Assembly: GCA_946811185.2 (NCBI GenBank)
Contig: OX328112.1
Span: 17,837,215 to 17,901,214 of the forward strand
Reading direction: 5' to 3'
Source of the DNA: Hippopus hippopus
Lineage: Eukaryota; Mollusca; Bivalvia; Cardiida; Cardiidae
Length of the DNA stretch: 64,000 nucleotides
The position numbers and the translations under genes were made by a program. Numbering within the stretch: position 1 is the first letter of the stretch; every line of letters begins with the position of its first letter. Below, piece by piece: positions 1 to 9,317 of the stretch. The notes under the pieces are model-generated. The model made no database searches and had not been told where the DNA came from. It worked only from the letters and a program-made list of their open reading frames with translations.

Positions 1-2329
1 AATTTTAACTAGACTTTGCAGGAATGGTCATACCATGGTCATCGTCAGAATTTCTTCAAAGAATAAAATTCCGGTAAAATTCTAGTTGCCATAGCAACAA
101 AGCTGAAAAATATTGAAAAACTTTAAAAGCCTTGTCCGAAACCACATGGCTTAGGGCTGGCAAATTTGGCATGGAGCTTTATGTAATCTTGTTCATAACA
201 AAAAGGCTTAGGGCAACCAAAATTGGCATGCAAGATCTTTTAGTAAACCGCTACCACAGTTATTCAAATTAGAGCCCTGGAGTCAAAGTCTGTCAATAAA
301 TGGGGATCACAAGTTTAAAATGGGCAAACAGTGAAAACTCCGCTTGTTCTTAACCATTGGTGCTAGTGTTGTGATATTCTGTATGTGCTTTCATCTAGTA
401 TGTCTTTATCAAGAATTTTCAAATTATAGCATTTGGTCAAAATTGGCCTCACCCAGAGGGTCATTTAAGTGTTTCTTGACTTATCAAGTTCAATGTTTAT
501 AGGAAAGAACTAATCTTGTTGTCATTATGTACTGAAAACATGCTTAATACTTGCTTTCTTTTTATGCAATGGATCACCGTAGACAAAAGTTCGTTTAGTT
601 GCTGTCATGGTTACATGTTATCCGGCAAAAGAATTTCAGTTAATGCTTCACCGACTTACATAATTAAATTTAAAACAATCAACAATAGTACCCTACAGAC
701 ATTTCGCTGGGGAGCTCGACAGAAGAGATGCATATTTAATGTTTCCTGAAAACGCTGTCAATTTTACAATATTACTGGAGAGAATCCCATGACATTTCTC
801 ATGTTGACAAATGACTTGCATTTTAAAAACATCCGTCAGACGTTTATAAAATTATGAAGCTTTGCATTTGAAACAGGTTCTCTCGTCTGTCATATGCTTA
901 CAATCTATCAACATTTGTTTTATATATATAATTTCGAAGATTTTCATTCGTTAAGTGGCAGATTTGTTGGACAAATCAGTATCTTAAAGAAAAAACTAAA
1001 CGTTTTTTATATGACAACAACCAATGTACGATTTGTACTGACAGCTGACAAACACTACAGTAGTGAGAGTAATTCGGTGTTTACGCAAAAAATGAAACAA
1101 TTATTATATTGAACAAAATAAAATGAGCAGCTTTTATTCGAGCATATGGACAATGTCATGTTATACAAGGTTATCATAATGAAAAGAAACCGGGGGAAGA
1201 TTCGATGTTTGAATTCAGTTTTAAACCACAGTAATGATACCCAGTTTTATGCTTTATAGTGTAAATTTACTCGCACACCTATTCAAGTGTTCCAGCATCT
1301 AGAATAAAGCGATTTACTCGGTAACAAAAGAACAAAATATATCCTTATGTAAAATTAGTTACCCAGCCTTACCGGTGTACTCAGCTTCTCAAGCAAACCA
1401 TAGTTAAAGCAATGCCTTGGGTCCATAACCAGTTCTTGCATTGAAAAGCCAGGAGCTTACAAATCTGTACATACGGAATTGGGGCATCCAATGCTATTAT
1501 AGGACAAGGTGGTGTGTTTGCCAATTTACCGCTCTATTTGTAGGAACAAATTAATCTAAACATAACCCGTAGTTAAACTTAACAATATTCTATTGATAGA
1601 AAATAATCGCAGAAATCGAGTCGAGACTTGAGACCACCGCAGGCTCTCGTTTTCGGTATCCATTGCAGAACTCTATCAACGTGTTATTGTACGAATCTGA
1701 TTCTTATAACATTCTGTATTAGACCTCAAACTTGACAGAGAGACCCAATTTTCCATGCGCGCATTTACTTTTGTAAGTGATTTATTTCATTGTGTAAATA
1801 TAATTATGGTGTGATAAACACACACAGTTATAAAATTATAACGCTTATCTGAACTAGCATCTAAAGTTGCTAATACATGTATCTAATGCGAATCGATCTT
1901 GGCTTTTCACTTGTAAGCTCCACCGTTTGAGGTTATGTTATAATCATAGTGAATATAATGTGTCATGTGTACAGACCTCAGCTTTACACCTGCAGGCAAA
2001 ATTATTTTTCTAATATTTGGGTTTACTTCTTTGATACAGTTTTCATTATTATCAACAATTTACTAGTCAAAAACAGAAAGATGAAGGGGGGGGGTACACT
2101 GTAACAAAAGCACAACACTTAAAGACAGACAGATGGCATGGAAGGCAAACTGACCGGCGGACACAAGAAAACTGACAGACCGACACTCACAGATATAGAT
2201 ATACACAGATGGGAGGGCAAAATTACGGGCAGGCACAGAAAGGCACACAGATAGACAATTTGTGAACGGGCCACTGAAAAATGGTTATAAAAAGGGCTAA
2301 AGGCATTGTGTGTTGCTGTTGAATAGAAG
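1..2329. other. Non-coding flank, nothing recognised
   Basis: I see no gene here. The only open frames are short (60-80 codons), of low complexity, and match no family I know. The sequence is AT-rich unique or heavily decayed repeat DNA. A G-run lies at about 2083-2092. Confidence 0.5.
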
Positions 2330-2712
2330 TCTTTTCTTTTGTGTTTTTCAGTAGTTTATAGAAATCTAAAAGGATATTTATCCTTATAATTCACGGGTGA
2401 ATATTAAACTTTTACTTTTGATATACCACGCATATTTTAAGAACATTGATTAATTTTTAGGGGATGAACTTCACATTTTATGACGCCATCATCACTCATG
2501 ACGTCATTAAATACAGCCAGTCCATGTCTGACTAGATTGAATAGATAGGCTAAAGTGAAGAGCATAAAAGAAAAACGATAATTGTTTGTTTCAGTGAACG
2601 ATCTCAATTTCTTTCATCTCGTGAAAAGCAAAGGCCATATTTTCACTCGTGGCTTCGTCACTCGTTAAAATAAAGTCTTCGCTTTTCTCTCGATGAAACA
2701 AATTTCGAAACA
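2330..2712 (+). repeat. Dispersed repeat, copy 1 (partner at 35840-36262)
   Basis: This segment aligns by eye, in the same orientation, with 35840-36262. Shared landmarks, in order, are a TTTTCAGTA start, CTAGATTGAATA, GTGAAGAGCATAA, AGCAAAGGC and an end near TCGATGAAA. The spacing differs slightly and many bases are substituted, so these are old copies of an interspersed repeat of about 400 bp. No coding capacity is visible. The class is unknown. Confidence 0.65.
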
Positions 2713-2774
2713 TACATGTATGTATACAATAAACCTCTGTATAGTACATTCCTTAACATGGACTGATGACTTAG

Positions 2775-4690
2775 CTTTTTATACGCCCCACAACGAAGTA
2801 GAGGGGGGTATACTGGAATCGCCATGGCTGTCTGTCCGTCCGTCTGTCCGTAGACACTAATTTGTCCGGCGAAATACTCCGACAGCTTTTCAGGTACTGA
2901 ACTCAAATTAACACAGTGTTCCTATATATATGAAGTTGTGCATGTGCAATTTTCACGACCCTGCTGCGATGTTTTGCAGAATTATCTCCCCTTGAACTTT
3001 GCAATTTTTATACGCCCGTCGAAGACAGGACGTATTATGGGATCACCCGTGGCGGGCGGGCGGGCGGCGTCCCCATTCTTTGTCCGGAGCATATCTCCAA
3101 AACTATGCTAGCTACGGTTATGAAATTTCATGGGTGGATAGATCTCATCAAGGCGGAGTGCAGTGCACAGGAATCATAACTCTCGCTTGCTTAATTTTTG
3201 AGTTATTGCCCTTTGTTGTTTTTCATACTTTAATTTTGTCCGGAGCATATCTCCAAAACTATACTAGCTACGGTTATGAAACTTCATGGGTGGATAGATC
3301 TCATCAAGGGGGAGTGCAGTGCACAAGAATCATAACTCTTGCTTCCTTAATTTTTGAGTTATTGCCCTTTGTTGTTTTTCATACTTGAATTTTGTGCGGA
3401 GCATATCTCCAAGACTATACTAGCTAAGGTTATGAAACTTAATGGGTGGATTGATCTTATCAAGGGGGAGTGCAGTGCACAGGAATCATAACTCTTGCTT
3501 ACTTAATTTTTGAGTTATTATACGCCCGTCGAAGACGGAACATATTATGGGATCACCCATGAAAGGCGGGCGGGCGGGTGGGTTGGCAGGCGGCGTCCAG
3601 TTTTTGTCCGGAGCATAACTTTGTCACCTCCAGTCCGATTGACTTGAAACTTGGCATGTGTGTTTGTTGCAATAATACGGAGTGCAGTGCGAAAGAACCA
3701 TAACTCTACCTCGTGCTGTCTTTGAGTTATTTCCCTTTGATCGTCATTTTTGCAGCATTTTCTGCTTGTCCGGAGCATAACTTTGTCATCTCCGGTCCGA
3801 TTGACTTGAAACTTGGCATGTGTGTTAGTTGCAATATTACGGAGTACAGTGCAAAAGAACCATAACTCTACCTCGTGCTGTCTTTGAGTTATTTCCCTTT
3901 GATCGTCATTTTTACAGCATTTTCTGCTTGTCCGGAGCATAACTTTGTCATCTCCAGTTCGATTGACTTGAAACTTGGCATGTGTGTTAGTTGCAATAAT
4001 ACGGATTGCAGTGCAAAAGAACCATAACTCTACCTCGTGTGTCTTTGAGTTATTTCCCTTTGATCGTCATTTTTACAGCATTTTCTGCTTGTCTGGAGCA
4101 TAATTTTGTCATCTCCAGTCCGATTGACTTGAAACTTGGTATGCATGTTTGTTGCAATATTACGGAGTACAGTGCGCAAGAACAATAACTCTACCTAGTG
4201 CGGATTTCGAGTAATTCCACTTTGATCTTCATTTTTACAGTATTTCTTGCTTGTCTGGACGGAACTATGTCACCTCAAGTCAAATTGACTTGAGACTTGG
4301 TAAACATGTTTGTTGCATTACCTGCCCTTTACGATTATTATACCCCCTTGACAACTGGCGGTGGGACGGGCGTATCTTGCGACAATTTGCCGCTCTTGTT
4401 GCTAAATTATATCGCTTTCATTCACAATTTGTCCAGTGTAATACTCCTACAATTTTTTATGTACAAAACTAATTAATAATGTGTTTTTTATACTGGAATC
4501 GCCATGGCTGTCCGTCTGTCCGTAGACACTAATTTGTCCGGCGAAATACTCCGACAGTTTTTCAGGTACTGAACTCAAATTTACACACAGTGTCCCTTTA
4601 TATATGAAATTGTGCATGTGCAACTTTCACGACCCTGCTGCGATGTTTTGCAGAATAATCTCCCCTTGAACTTTGCAACTTTTGCTAAAT
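2775..4690. repeat. Compound tandem-repeat element (156-bp and 162-bp units)
   Basis: Two related tandem arrays lie between two copies of one flanking segment (2800-2998 and 4487-4685, sharing TGGAATCGCCATGGCTGTC). The first array (about 3079-3520) has a 156-bp period: CGGAGCATAT recurs at 3085 and 3241, and again at 3397. The second (about 3600-4330) has a period of about 162 bp, with CGGAGCATAA-like starts at 3609, 3771, 3933 and 4094. Each array is preceded by TATACGCCCGTCGAAGAC. Core tandem units inside conserved flanks resemble the 'pearl' and Helitron-like non-autonomous elements described in bivalves; that assignment is an inference. Confidence 0.75.
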
Positions 4691-5172
4691 TATATCGCTT
4701 TCATTCACAATTTATCCAGTGTAATACTCCAACAATTCTTTATGTCCAAAACTAATTTATAATGTGTTTCTTACTATGAATTCCATGTTTAATTTTTCAA
4801 CTCGTACTTTTGTACTAAACCATTTTACATTCTGTGACAAAGAGCTGTTTTGTGACAAGGAGCTGGTGGGGGGGGGTTATGATCACATTTAGTGATAGCT
4901 CTAGTTTCTTTTAATGTGGGCGAAGTATTCAAGTCGAAACAAAAAGTCAAACTGGCTTGTATGAAGTTGGCATACCTTTTAAAATATATATCGGATCTAC
5001 AAGTTTTAATTACTATAATCCACACGAGCTTCCGACGATACAACCGCCTTCCTCAAGTGTAATCCTGTGATACAATGCAGTTCTCTCATGGTTGAAAGTA
5101 TAGATTCCGGAAGAAGTATCTATATTTTAAATGGTCGTGCTACCTTGCTAAATAGTCATTACAAAGTTTATC

Positions 5173-6796
5173 TATATGTTACAGTAAATCTGTGAAACAT
5201 GAAATTCCTAAACAAATCAGGAAATTTGTGAAATTACTGTTCTACTTGGGGATTTCGCGAAATGCCTGGTTTTATCGGGAATTTTATGAAATGACGGGAA
5301 AATATCGTCAATCATTTCATGAAATTCCTGAAACGACTTCAGCTTAATTATTTTATTGATTAGAGGTATGATATTGATAAATCCAAAACATCTTTATCAA
5401 TAAGATATTTAACTATGACTGAAATACTTTTTACTCTTTATCAGACAACACAATTTTAGACTGGTCAAAATTTGAAAGCATAGTAAGGCGACAATTTTAA
5501 TATGGTTCAAATGCTAAAATTTGTCAAAGAAAGGATAGAAAACATTGTTTTGAAAAGGAGAAAATATTACTTGTATACATTTTCTCCTTTCCCCACACTT
5601 TTTTGGGGGGAAGTTTCTGTCTAGGGATCGTTTGGTGAAGAGCGAGAAAATATTTATTATAGCTCTTTTAAATATTTCCGACTTTAGTGTTTTTCAAAAA
5701 TCAACCTGTTTATTCATATGTTTATTCATGAAGTTTTACATATTTGATTAACTAAATAGAAAAAGAACTTTCATCAAAAGTGAAATACTCTTAAGATGTT
5801 TTAACTTTCTTAATAGCCATTATAAACGTCTCCTTTCCATCTTCTATCTCAATGTTTATCTACCTCATATTGTTTGTTTCAAATCATAAGAAGGAATCAA
5901 CAGTGACTGTTTGAATGTCTGTTTATTGTCGCCACCGGTTGCCAATATAGGTGACGCCTTCCCCAAGGCTATTAGTTATGGTACAGGGGAAAGAGCAAGA
6001 TACAGGACTAAACCCATCCTAAGTTACGCCTGGTTCTTTAACAGACGCAGTGTATAGTACTGTCACACGGTACCTCGGTTTAATGTCTCATCCGAAAGAA
6101 TATAAATATTTTTTGATGGCCAGCAGTGAGGTTCGAACTTACACCCTCAGACTTGATGCTTACGAGTCCTATGCTCTCCCAATTGAGCTATTCCGGCTGG
6201 TCGAATGAACGATGCATTTTTGTAATACGGATGCTTGAAAACTTAAAAAATGAAAAATACCCTTTGATTAAAATAATTATTTAAGTTTTTTTTTTTTCGT
6301 TATTAATCTTTAATCATTAAACTGTGTGTGAAAAATATATGATTTAATAACTATTGCCAAGTATATGCCTTTAATAGTAGTTAATGAAAGTGAAAAGCTT
6401 ATTTGAAAAATCAAACTTTGTATTGATCTATGTACGTGTGGTATCTTTATAATTATATATCAATGCATGTCAGATGTTTTTACAATAAAATGCCATATGA
6501 ATTCAGAATGTTTAAGCAAGTCAATAAGTATGTGTTTAATTAACGAAATAATAACTAGTTACAAAGGGTAAGTCATCAAGAATCACACAAGCCTTTTAAA
6601 AGATACATCATGTCACACTTTTTCTGAATCATGTCAAAAGTCTGTAGTAAATCTGTGTAAAATTGCCTCATGATTTTCTGTCATTTCACGAATTCCTGAC
6701 AAAATCAGACGTGAAATCCTTTGGTGAAACAGTCATTTTACGAATTTCCTGGAATTTCATGAAATTCCTAGTTTCACAGATTAACTGTAACATATA
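5173..6796. mobile_element. TIR-bounded non-autonomous element, about 1.6 kb
   Basis: The ends are inverted copies. The left begins TATATGTTACAG at 5173 and continues with TCTGTGAAAC. The right ends GTTTCACAG...CTGTAACATATA at 6796. Similarity extends about 170 bp into each side and is rich in AGGAAATT and TCATGAAATTCC-like segments. There is no transposase ORF inside. The interior carries a tRNA-derived SINE (5935-6200) and AT-rich DNA. The superfamily is not identified. Confidence 0.55.
5935..6200 (-). repeat. tRNA-derived SINE
   Basis: The reverse complement shows an RNA polymerase III promoter. Box A is TAGCTCAATTGGGAGAGC (about 6176-6193) and box B is GTTCGAAC (6131-6138), at tRNA-like spacing and followed by a SINE body towards 5935. 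The anticodon-arm region is not well paired, so this is a SINE head and not a working tRNA gene. Confidence 0.7.
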
Positions 6797-6851
6797 TACG
6801 TATTTACATCGACTCAGATAGACCTACATCCACCCGATCGCGTGTTCCATC

Positions 6852-7005
6852 TAACCCTTTACCACACAATCCCAACTTTTAACGACCCTGAGAGAGAAAG
6901 CTTTTGAAAACATTATGGGAAAAGAAGAAAATGCTGATAACCAGCATTTTTTTTTTCCATGTTCTCTATCCTTCCAAAAACAAATTTCAATTTTTGATTC
7001 ACATT
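6852..7005. repeat. Left half of the repeat split by the Polinton
   Basis: The sequence from TAACCCTTTACCACACAATC to CACATT matches, in reverse complement, the left part of the complete copy at 43201-43429. The match resumes beyond the Polinton at 24286 (CACATTTGATTTGTCGTC...) and ends near 24356. The family has weakly palindromic ends (TTAACTCTTTACC / GGTAAAGAGTTAA) and a central hairpin around AAAATGCTGGTAACCAGCAT. The two halves together are one repeat copy cut by the insertion. Confidence 0.85.
7000..7005. repeat. Left target-site duplication CACATT
   Basis: CACATT directly precedes the first base of the element and is repeated exactly at 24286-24291. Six-bp duplications are characteristic of Polinton/Maverick integration. 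The empty-site relative near 43270 carries this hexamer once. Confidence 0.93.
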
Positions 7006-8066
7006 AGTAGTAATTATGGCACTATGCAGGTCAAATTGCCTGCGGCACTATAGGGGCCAGGCCTTTGTCTTTGACAGTTCAGACTATTGTTAGAGGCCTT
7101 TGTCTGTTGGAGGTCAGACTGTCTGTGGCAATATGACGTAATCTTGCATACCTTTTGTCTGGCTTTCGTTGCCTCCCACCTGCCGAGGCTAGATGACAAT
7201 TCCAAGCGTGTTTTGGCGCGTTTTGACCGATCAGGCCGGCGCCCGATTGTATAGAACCGAAAATTCAGCCAAAGCATTCGCCATTGAAAATGCATGAGAA
7301 CTTTCTCTCAAAGAGGTTGCTCTACTAAAAATGCTTTTGTCTGTGAACGCTTTTACCCCCCTTACCATTCAAAGTCTAGGTTTTGTATTGACTTTAATGA
7401 ATAAAATCGTATGGTGTTTAACACCGTTTTCAACATTTTTGTTGCACTTAAGTCGCTGCGGCCAGTGCACCTATACATGCTTTCCAGCAGTATCTTTTAC
7501 CAGGGCATCATTTTCTTTCCAAGTCACTGACTGCTGTCTCACATAACCATTATTACGGTCAGCTGTGGTAGAGAAATAAATGGTTTCACAATTTTCAGTC
7601 CTCGACCTAGCCAGGGATCGAAGCCACGACCCATCTCAAGTCCTGCACGCTAGCTATTTAAGAGCTCAGCTTTTAGGTCCTCGCTTCTACATGGAAAAGT
7701 TTGCGAAAAACTTACTACGATCCCCAAATAGCGGTGGCATAATATAAAATTCCCTGTTAGTTTGATCATTAGCTTTCTTAGAAATTCTGATTTTTTTTTT
7801 TATAATTCATGAGACCTTTCGATACTCTCCTGACAGAGTCGCATATCAAAATGATTTAATGTTTGAGAAATGTCGACACTCTTCCACGTGATGTCTGGCG
7901 CGATTGTATAATATCGTCTGCAAAAATTCAGACAAAGCATTCGCCTCTCATTAAAAATGCATGAGAAAATGTCGATATTCTTACAAAATAGGTCGCTTTC
8001 CGCTGATTAAAATGCGTGATGTCTGGCGCGATTGTATAATATCGTCTGCAAAAATTCAGACAAAGC
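7006..8066 (+). repeat. Left terminal inverted repeat (1,061 bp)
   Basis: The sequence is matched in inverted orientation by 23225-24285. Identity is very high; differences such as TATAAT versus TATAGA appear near the inner end. The TIR carries three copies of a subterminal module built on GGCGC-GATTGTATA followed by AAATTCAG and ATGCATGAGA (near 7230-7305, 7890-7970 and 8015-8066). An embedded SINE lies at about 7410-7690. The 93- and 71-codon frames inside are present in both TIRs and have no recognisable protein character. Confidence 0.95.
7410..7690 (-). repeat. SINE captured in the left TIR
   Basis: Read on the minus strand, a tRNA-like head with a box-B-like GGCTTCGATCCC (about 7613-7624) leads through the SINE body. 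It ends in AATGTTGAAAACGGCGTTAA followed by ACACCATACG near 7410. The same 3' part occurs in the SINEs at 33243-33525 and 61205-61415. The copy is mirrored in the right TIR at 23601-23881. Confidence 0.75.
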
Positions 8067-8075
8067 GAATAATCA

Positions 8076-8133
8076 ATTGGTCAGATGGAAAAAACAAACT
8101 GACCAATCAGAAGAGACTTTGTGACTATATTAG
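8076..8133 (+). promoter_or_regulatory. Putative promoter of the tandem-PC4 gene
   Basis: Just inside the left TIR, ATTGGTCAG (8076-8084) and CTGACCAAT (8099-8107) form a 9-bp inverted repeat that presents two CCAAT boxes. A TATA-like TATATTAG follows at 8126-8133, 62 nt before the ATG at 8188. CCAAT plus TATA at this spacing fits an RNA polymerase II promoter. The TATA-to-ATG distance matches the polymerase and membrane-protein genes of the same element. Confidence 0.55.
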
Positions 8134-8187
8134 AAAGCTGAATTTCGTGTTTGGAGTCATAAGAGTTTTGACACTCGAATCAGCAAC

Positions 8188-8673
8188 ATGGTTAGATGTA
8201 AATTTAGTCTCGGTAACGAACGCTACGTACAGGTCAGTGAATGGAGGGGTGAACTGAGAGTCGATATCAGGGAATGGCAGGAAGACATACCTACTAAGAA
8301 AGGCATTAGTCTTACGCTTATGAGATGGAAGAATTTGGTAGATGCCTCTGAGTTTGTTGATCAAGCATTACACGGTAAAAAAGCATACAGCGCTCACCTA
8401 GGAGGAAACGTTTATTGCAGTATCGGTGAAAACAGCGTTTGTGTAGATATAAGACAGTATTGGAAACCAGACAATGAAGTGGTACCGACCAAAAAGGGTA
8501 TCTGCTTAAGACCCGCTGAATATAACTCTCTTAAAAAACACGTGTCAGAGATTGGTAGGAATCTACCCGAGTTGGACGCTGTCATTCCCTGTTACCTTCA
8601 AAGTGATCATATGAACCAGTTAGGGGCGTTGCGGTGTTCTGAATGTAACCCTAACGATAACGGAAACTGGTAA
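8188..8673 (+). CDS. Tandem PC4-domain protein (ssDNA-binding coactivator-like)
   Basis: The 161-residue protein carries two PC4/p15 domains, at about residues 5-60 and 68-125. Each shows the family pattern: VDIREW then IPTKKGISLT in the first, VDIRQYW then VPTKKGICLR in the second, each followed by a helix (W..L / Y..L). Eukaryotic PC4 has one such domain, dimerises, binds single-stranded DNA and stimulates RNA polymerase II transcription. Two in one chain may form an intramolecular dimer. A short tail holds a single CSEC pair (150-153). It is the first gene after the left TIR, with CCAAT and TATA-like elements just upstream, and is followed 42 bp later by the BIR gene. The ATG is the first in frame after the promoter. 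Domain identity rests on motif recognition. The role, in element transcription or in ssDNA protection during replication, is inferred. Confidence 0.85.
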   Translation: MVRCKFSLGNERYVQVSEWRGELRVDIREWQEDIPTKKGISLTLMRWKNLVDASEFVDQALHGKKAYSAHLGGNVYCSIGENSVCVDIRQYWKPDNEVVPTKKGICLRPAEYNSLKKHVSEIGRNLPELDAVIPCYLQSDHMNQLGALRCSECNPNDNGNW

Positions 8674-8715
8674 ATAGGCGCGATTGACAGAATTAACATC
8701 ACATTAATAAGCACC

Positions 8716-9105
8716 ATGTTCAAAGATTCTACAAAAGTGACTGCATATTCGAAGCCAGCCTTGATGTTATGTGAAGATAGACTACAAACGTATGAGCACT
8801 GGTCGAAGCAAATAAAGCCTGAGAAATGGTCATTAGCAAAAGCGGGCTTCTTTTACACCGGTACTGCGGATAAAGTGACGTGTTTTGCCTGTGGTGTCAA
8901 CATAATGTCATGGGAGGAAAAGGACGATCCTTGGGAAGAGCACGAGAAATGGTCTCCGTCCTGTATATATTTGAAAATGACGGGATACACGAGTCAAATC
9001 ACTTCAAGGTGTGATACACAACGAAACGCGTCTGTTACCAATGGAAGATTGTCCCGTGACGGTTCTACATATAACTGGAGTGCTTTGAATTCAGCCTTTT
9101 TCTAA
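8716..9105 (+). CDS. Single BIR-domain (IAP-like) protein
   Basis: The 129-residue protein has one baculovirus-IAP-repeat domain at about residues 21-88. The zinc ligands C56, C59, H76 and C83 have the canonical C-x2-C-x16-H-x6-C spacing. The usual upstream pattern R-x3-Y...W and L-A-x-A-G-F-x-Y-T-G is also present. No RING, CARD or second BIR follows; the last 40 residues are Ser/Thr/Arg-rich and unrecognised. BIR proteins bind caspases or IAP antagonists and block cell death; related domains occur in large DNA viruses and some animal Polinton-like viruses. It lies between the PC4 and integrase genes on the same strand. It probably came from a host IAP gene, and molluscs have many. Whether it blocks apoptosis is not shown by the sequence. 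Confidence 0.9.
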   Translation: MFKDSTKVTAYSKPALMLCEDRLQTYEHWSKQIKPEKWSLAKAGFFYTGTADKVTCFACGVNIMSWEEKDDPWEEHEKWSPSCIYLKMTGYTSQITSRCDTQRNASVTNGRLSRDGSTYNWSALNSAFF

Positions 9106-9118
9106 AACCGATGTGAAC

Positions 9119-9283
9119 ATGTTCGGACTCATTCTTATATTTGTGACAACAATGAATGACTTCGAATTGTGGTTGAAATACAGACAATTGCGAAGAGACG
9201 CCGCGGAGGGTGTTGAAAGGCTCGTTGGCTTGTATATAGAAAACGAAAGAAACCTCTCTATTTACTATTTCTATTTGATGTAG
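9119..9283 (+). CDS. Small ORF, 54 codons, unrecognised
   Basis: A 54-codon frame fills most of the 212-bp gap between the BIR and integrase genes. It starts MFGLILIFVTTM, a short hydrophobic stretch that could be a signal anchor, followed by a charged segment rich in Arg and Glu. It resembles no family I know. A TATAAC-like sequence lies about 49 nt upstream, at 9070. Its fit between two genes on the same strand is the only support. It may instead be chance open sequence in a 5' leader. Confidence 0.3.
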   Translation: MFGLILIFVTTMNDFELWLKYRQLRRDAAEGVERLVGLYIENERNLSIYYFYLM

Positions 9284-9317
9284 TAAGAATGTATGGATGT
9301 CTATGTAATAAATAAAC

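Noticed and set aside
3545..3940. 131-codon minus-strand frame with internal repeats
   Set aside because: The internal repeats are the 162-bp satellite units read in frame (162 is a multiple of three). There are no domain features.
6120..6200. tRNA gene on the minus strand
   Set aside because: Box A and box B are good, but the anticodon and acceptor stems pair poorly and a SINE body follows. Annotated as a SINE.
7014..7546. Open frames of 93 and 71 codons in the left TIR, mirrored at 23745-24277
   Set aside because: They occur identically in both TIRs, overlap the captured SINE or the subterminal modules, and show no protein-like features. The TIR, not a gene, explains their conservation.
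7961..8257. 98-codon frame starting in the left TIR
   Set aside because: It overlaps the PC4 promoter and the start of the PC4 gene in another frame, and its N-terminal half is TIR sequence.
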